A DNA stretch of 64,000 nt, from the NCBI RefSeq assembly GCF_021917145.1, contig NC_061071.1, forward strand, positions 6,838,080 through 6,902,079. Reading direction: 5' to 3'. Source of the DNA: Hypomesus transpacificus. Taxonomy: Eukaryota > Chordata > Actinopteri > Osmeriformes > Osmeridae. The notes beneath the pieces were generated by a model. The model was not told the origin of the DNA. It saw only the letters and a list, made by a program, of their open reading frames with translations, and ran no database searches. This document shows positions 63,735 to 64,000 of the stretch, piece by piece. Every line of letters starts with the position of its first letter. The first letter of the stretch is position 1. A program made the position numbers and the translations under genes.

Positions 63735-64000
63735 GTACCTATTGACCTATCGCTAAGCCCCGCCCCTCAAACACAAACGTGCCAGTTTAGTAACAGCTGC
63801 ACTCGGACATCTTCAGTTTACAACTCCATAGAGTAGCATTAGCATGTTTTATCGGGGTTTGTTGTAATTTAAGTGTTAAAAAAATAAATAAACGGTGTGC
63901 ACGGGGTAAATGCAACACTGATACGAGGTGTCATGAGAGGATGGGCAATGGGGTATGTTTCATCCCATTTCCCAAAACAAGACGGGGCCAAATGTCTCCG
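63735..64000 (+). other. zc3h13: zc3h13 intron running to the window edge
   Basis: Starts with donor GTACCT at 63735. No acceptor followed by an in-frame zc3h13-like exon is visible before 64000. The next exon, phase 1, must lie beyond the window. Confidence 0.7.

Overview
The window is vertebrate nuclear DNA, almost certainly from a ray-finned (teleost) fish. The evidence is intron-split genes with GT-AG junctions, tRNA-derived SINEs with the usual fish tail, an L2-type LINE, hAT and Tc1/mariner-like remnants, and many long TC/TG/TA microsatellites and C-homopolymers. I could not fix the species from sequence alone. All gene calls come from exons joined by splice site and reading phase and compared with protein families I know. 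No database search was run.

Layout. 147-9473 (+): the last 21 coding exons of a TMEM131-family gene (1090 codons plus stop). It encodes the end of the lumenal part, one membrane helix and a long cytoplasmic tail. 9.5-23.2 kb: a repeat-rich gene desert with microsatellites, a SINE, a tRNA-Cys-like pseudogene, a perfect 52-bp foldback, and an L2 LINE broken by two younger insertions. 24651-29494 (-): complete atp1b1 (Na+/K+-ATPase beta-1, 301 aa, 6 coding exons). 29.7-45.2 kb: a second gene desert with SINE copies, an inverted pair of SINE tails, a clean non-autonomous hAT element and a candidate orphan TATA promoter. 45608-48053 (-): complete mpc2 (mitochondrial pyruvate carrier subunit 2, 126 aa, 5 coding exons). 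48729-54561 (+): complete dcaf6 (806 aa, 17 coding exons), head-to-head with mpc2 across a ~675-bp shared promoter region holding a consensus NRF1 site. 56233-63734 and beyond (+): zc3h13, coding exons 1-16 (1610 codons), with its 3' end outside the window.

How the genes relate. They do not form one pathway. Tmem131 serves collagen/secretory trafficking. Atp1b1 assembles and delivers the sodium pump. Mpc2 is half of the mitochondrial pyruvate importer. Dcaf6 is a substrate receptor for CUL4-DDB1 ubiquitin ligase and a nuclear-receptor cofactor. Zc3h13 anchors the nuclear m6A writer complex. The likely functional link is regulatory: mpc2 and dcaf6 appear to share a bidirectional promoter, an arrangement also found in human (1q24). 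As I recall the human map, tmem131 and zc3h13 lie on other chromosomes (2q and 13q), so the window spans at least two synteny joins relative to mammals.

I found no sign of an unknown multi-gene system. The most notable items are the nested L2/mariner locus with an intact TA duplication, the perfect foldback, the hAT element with perfect 8-bp duplications, the mpc2-dcaf6 NRF1 promoter, a probable GC-AG intron in zc3h13, and loss of one conserved glycosylation sequon in atp1b1.
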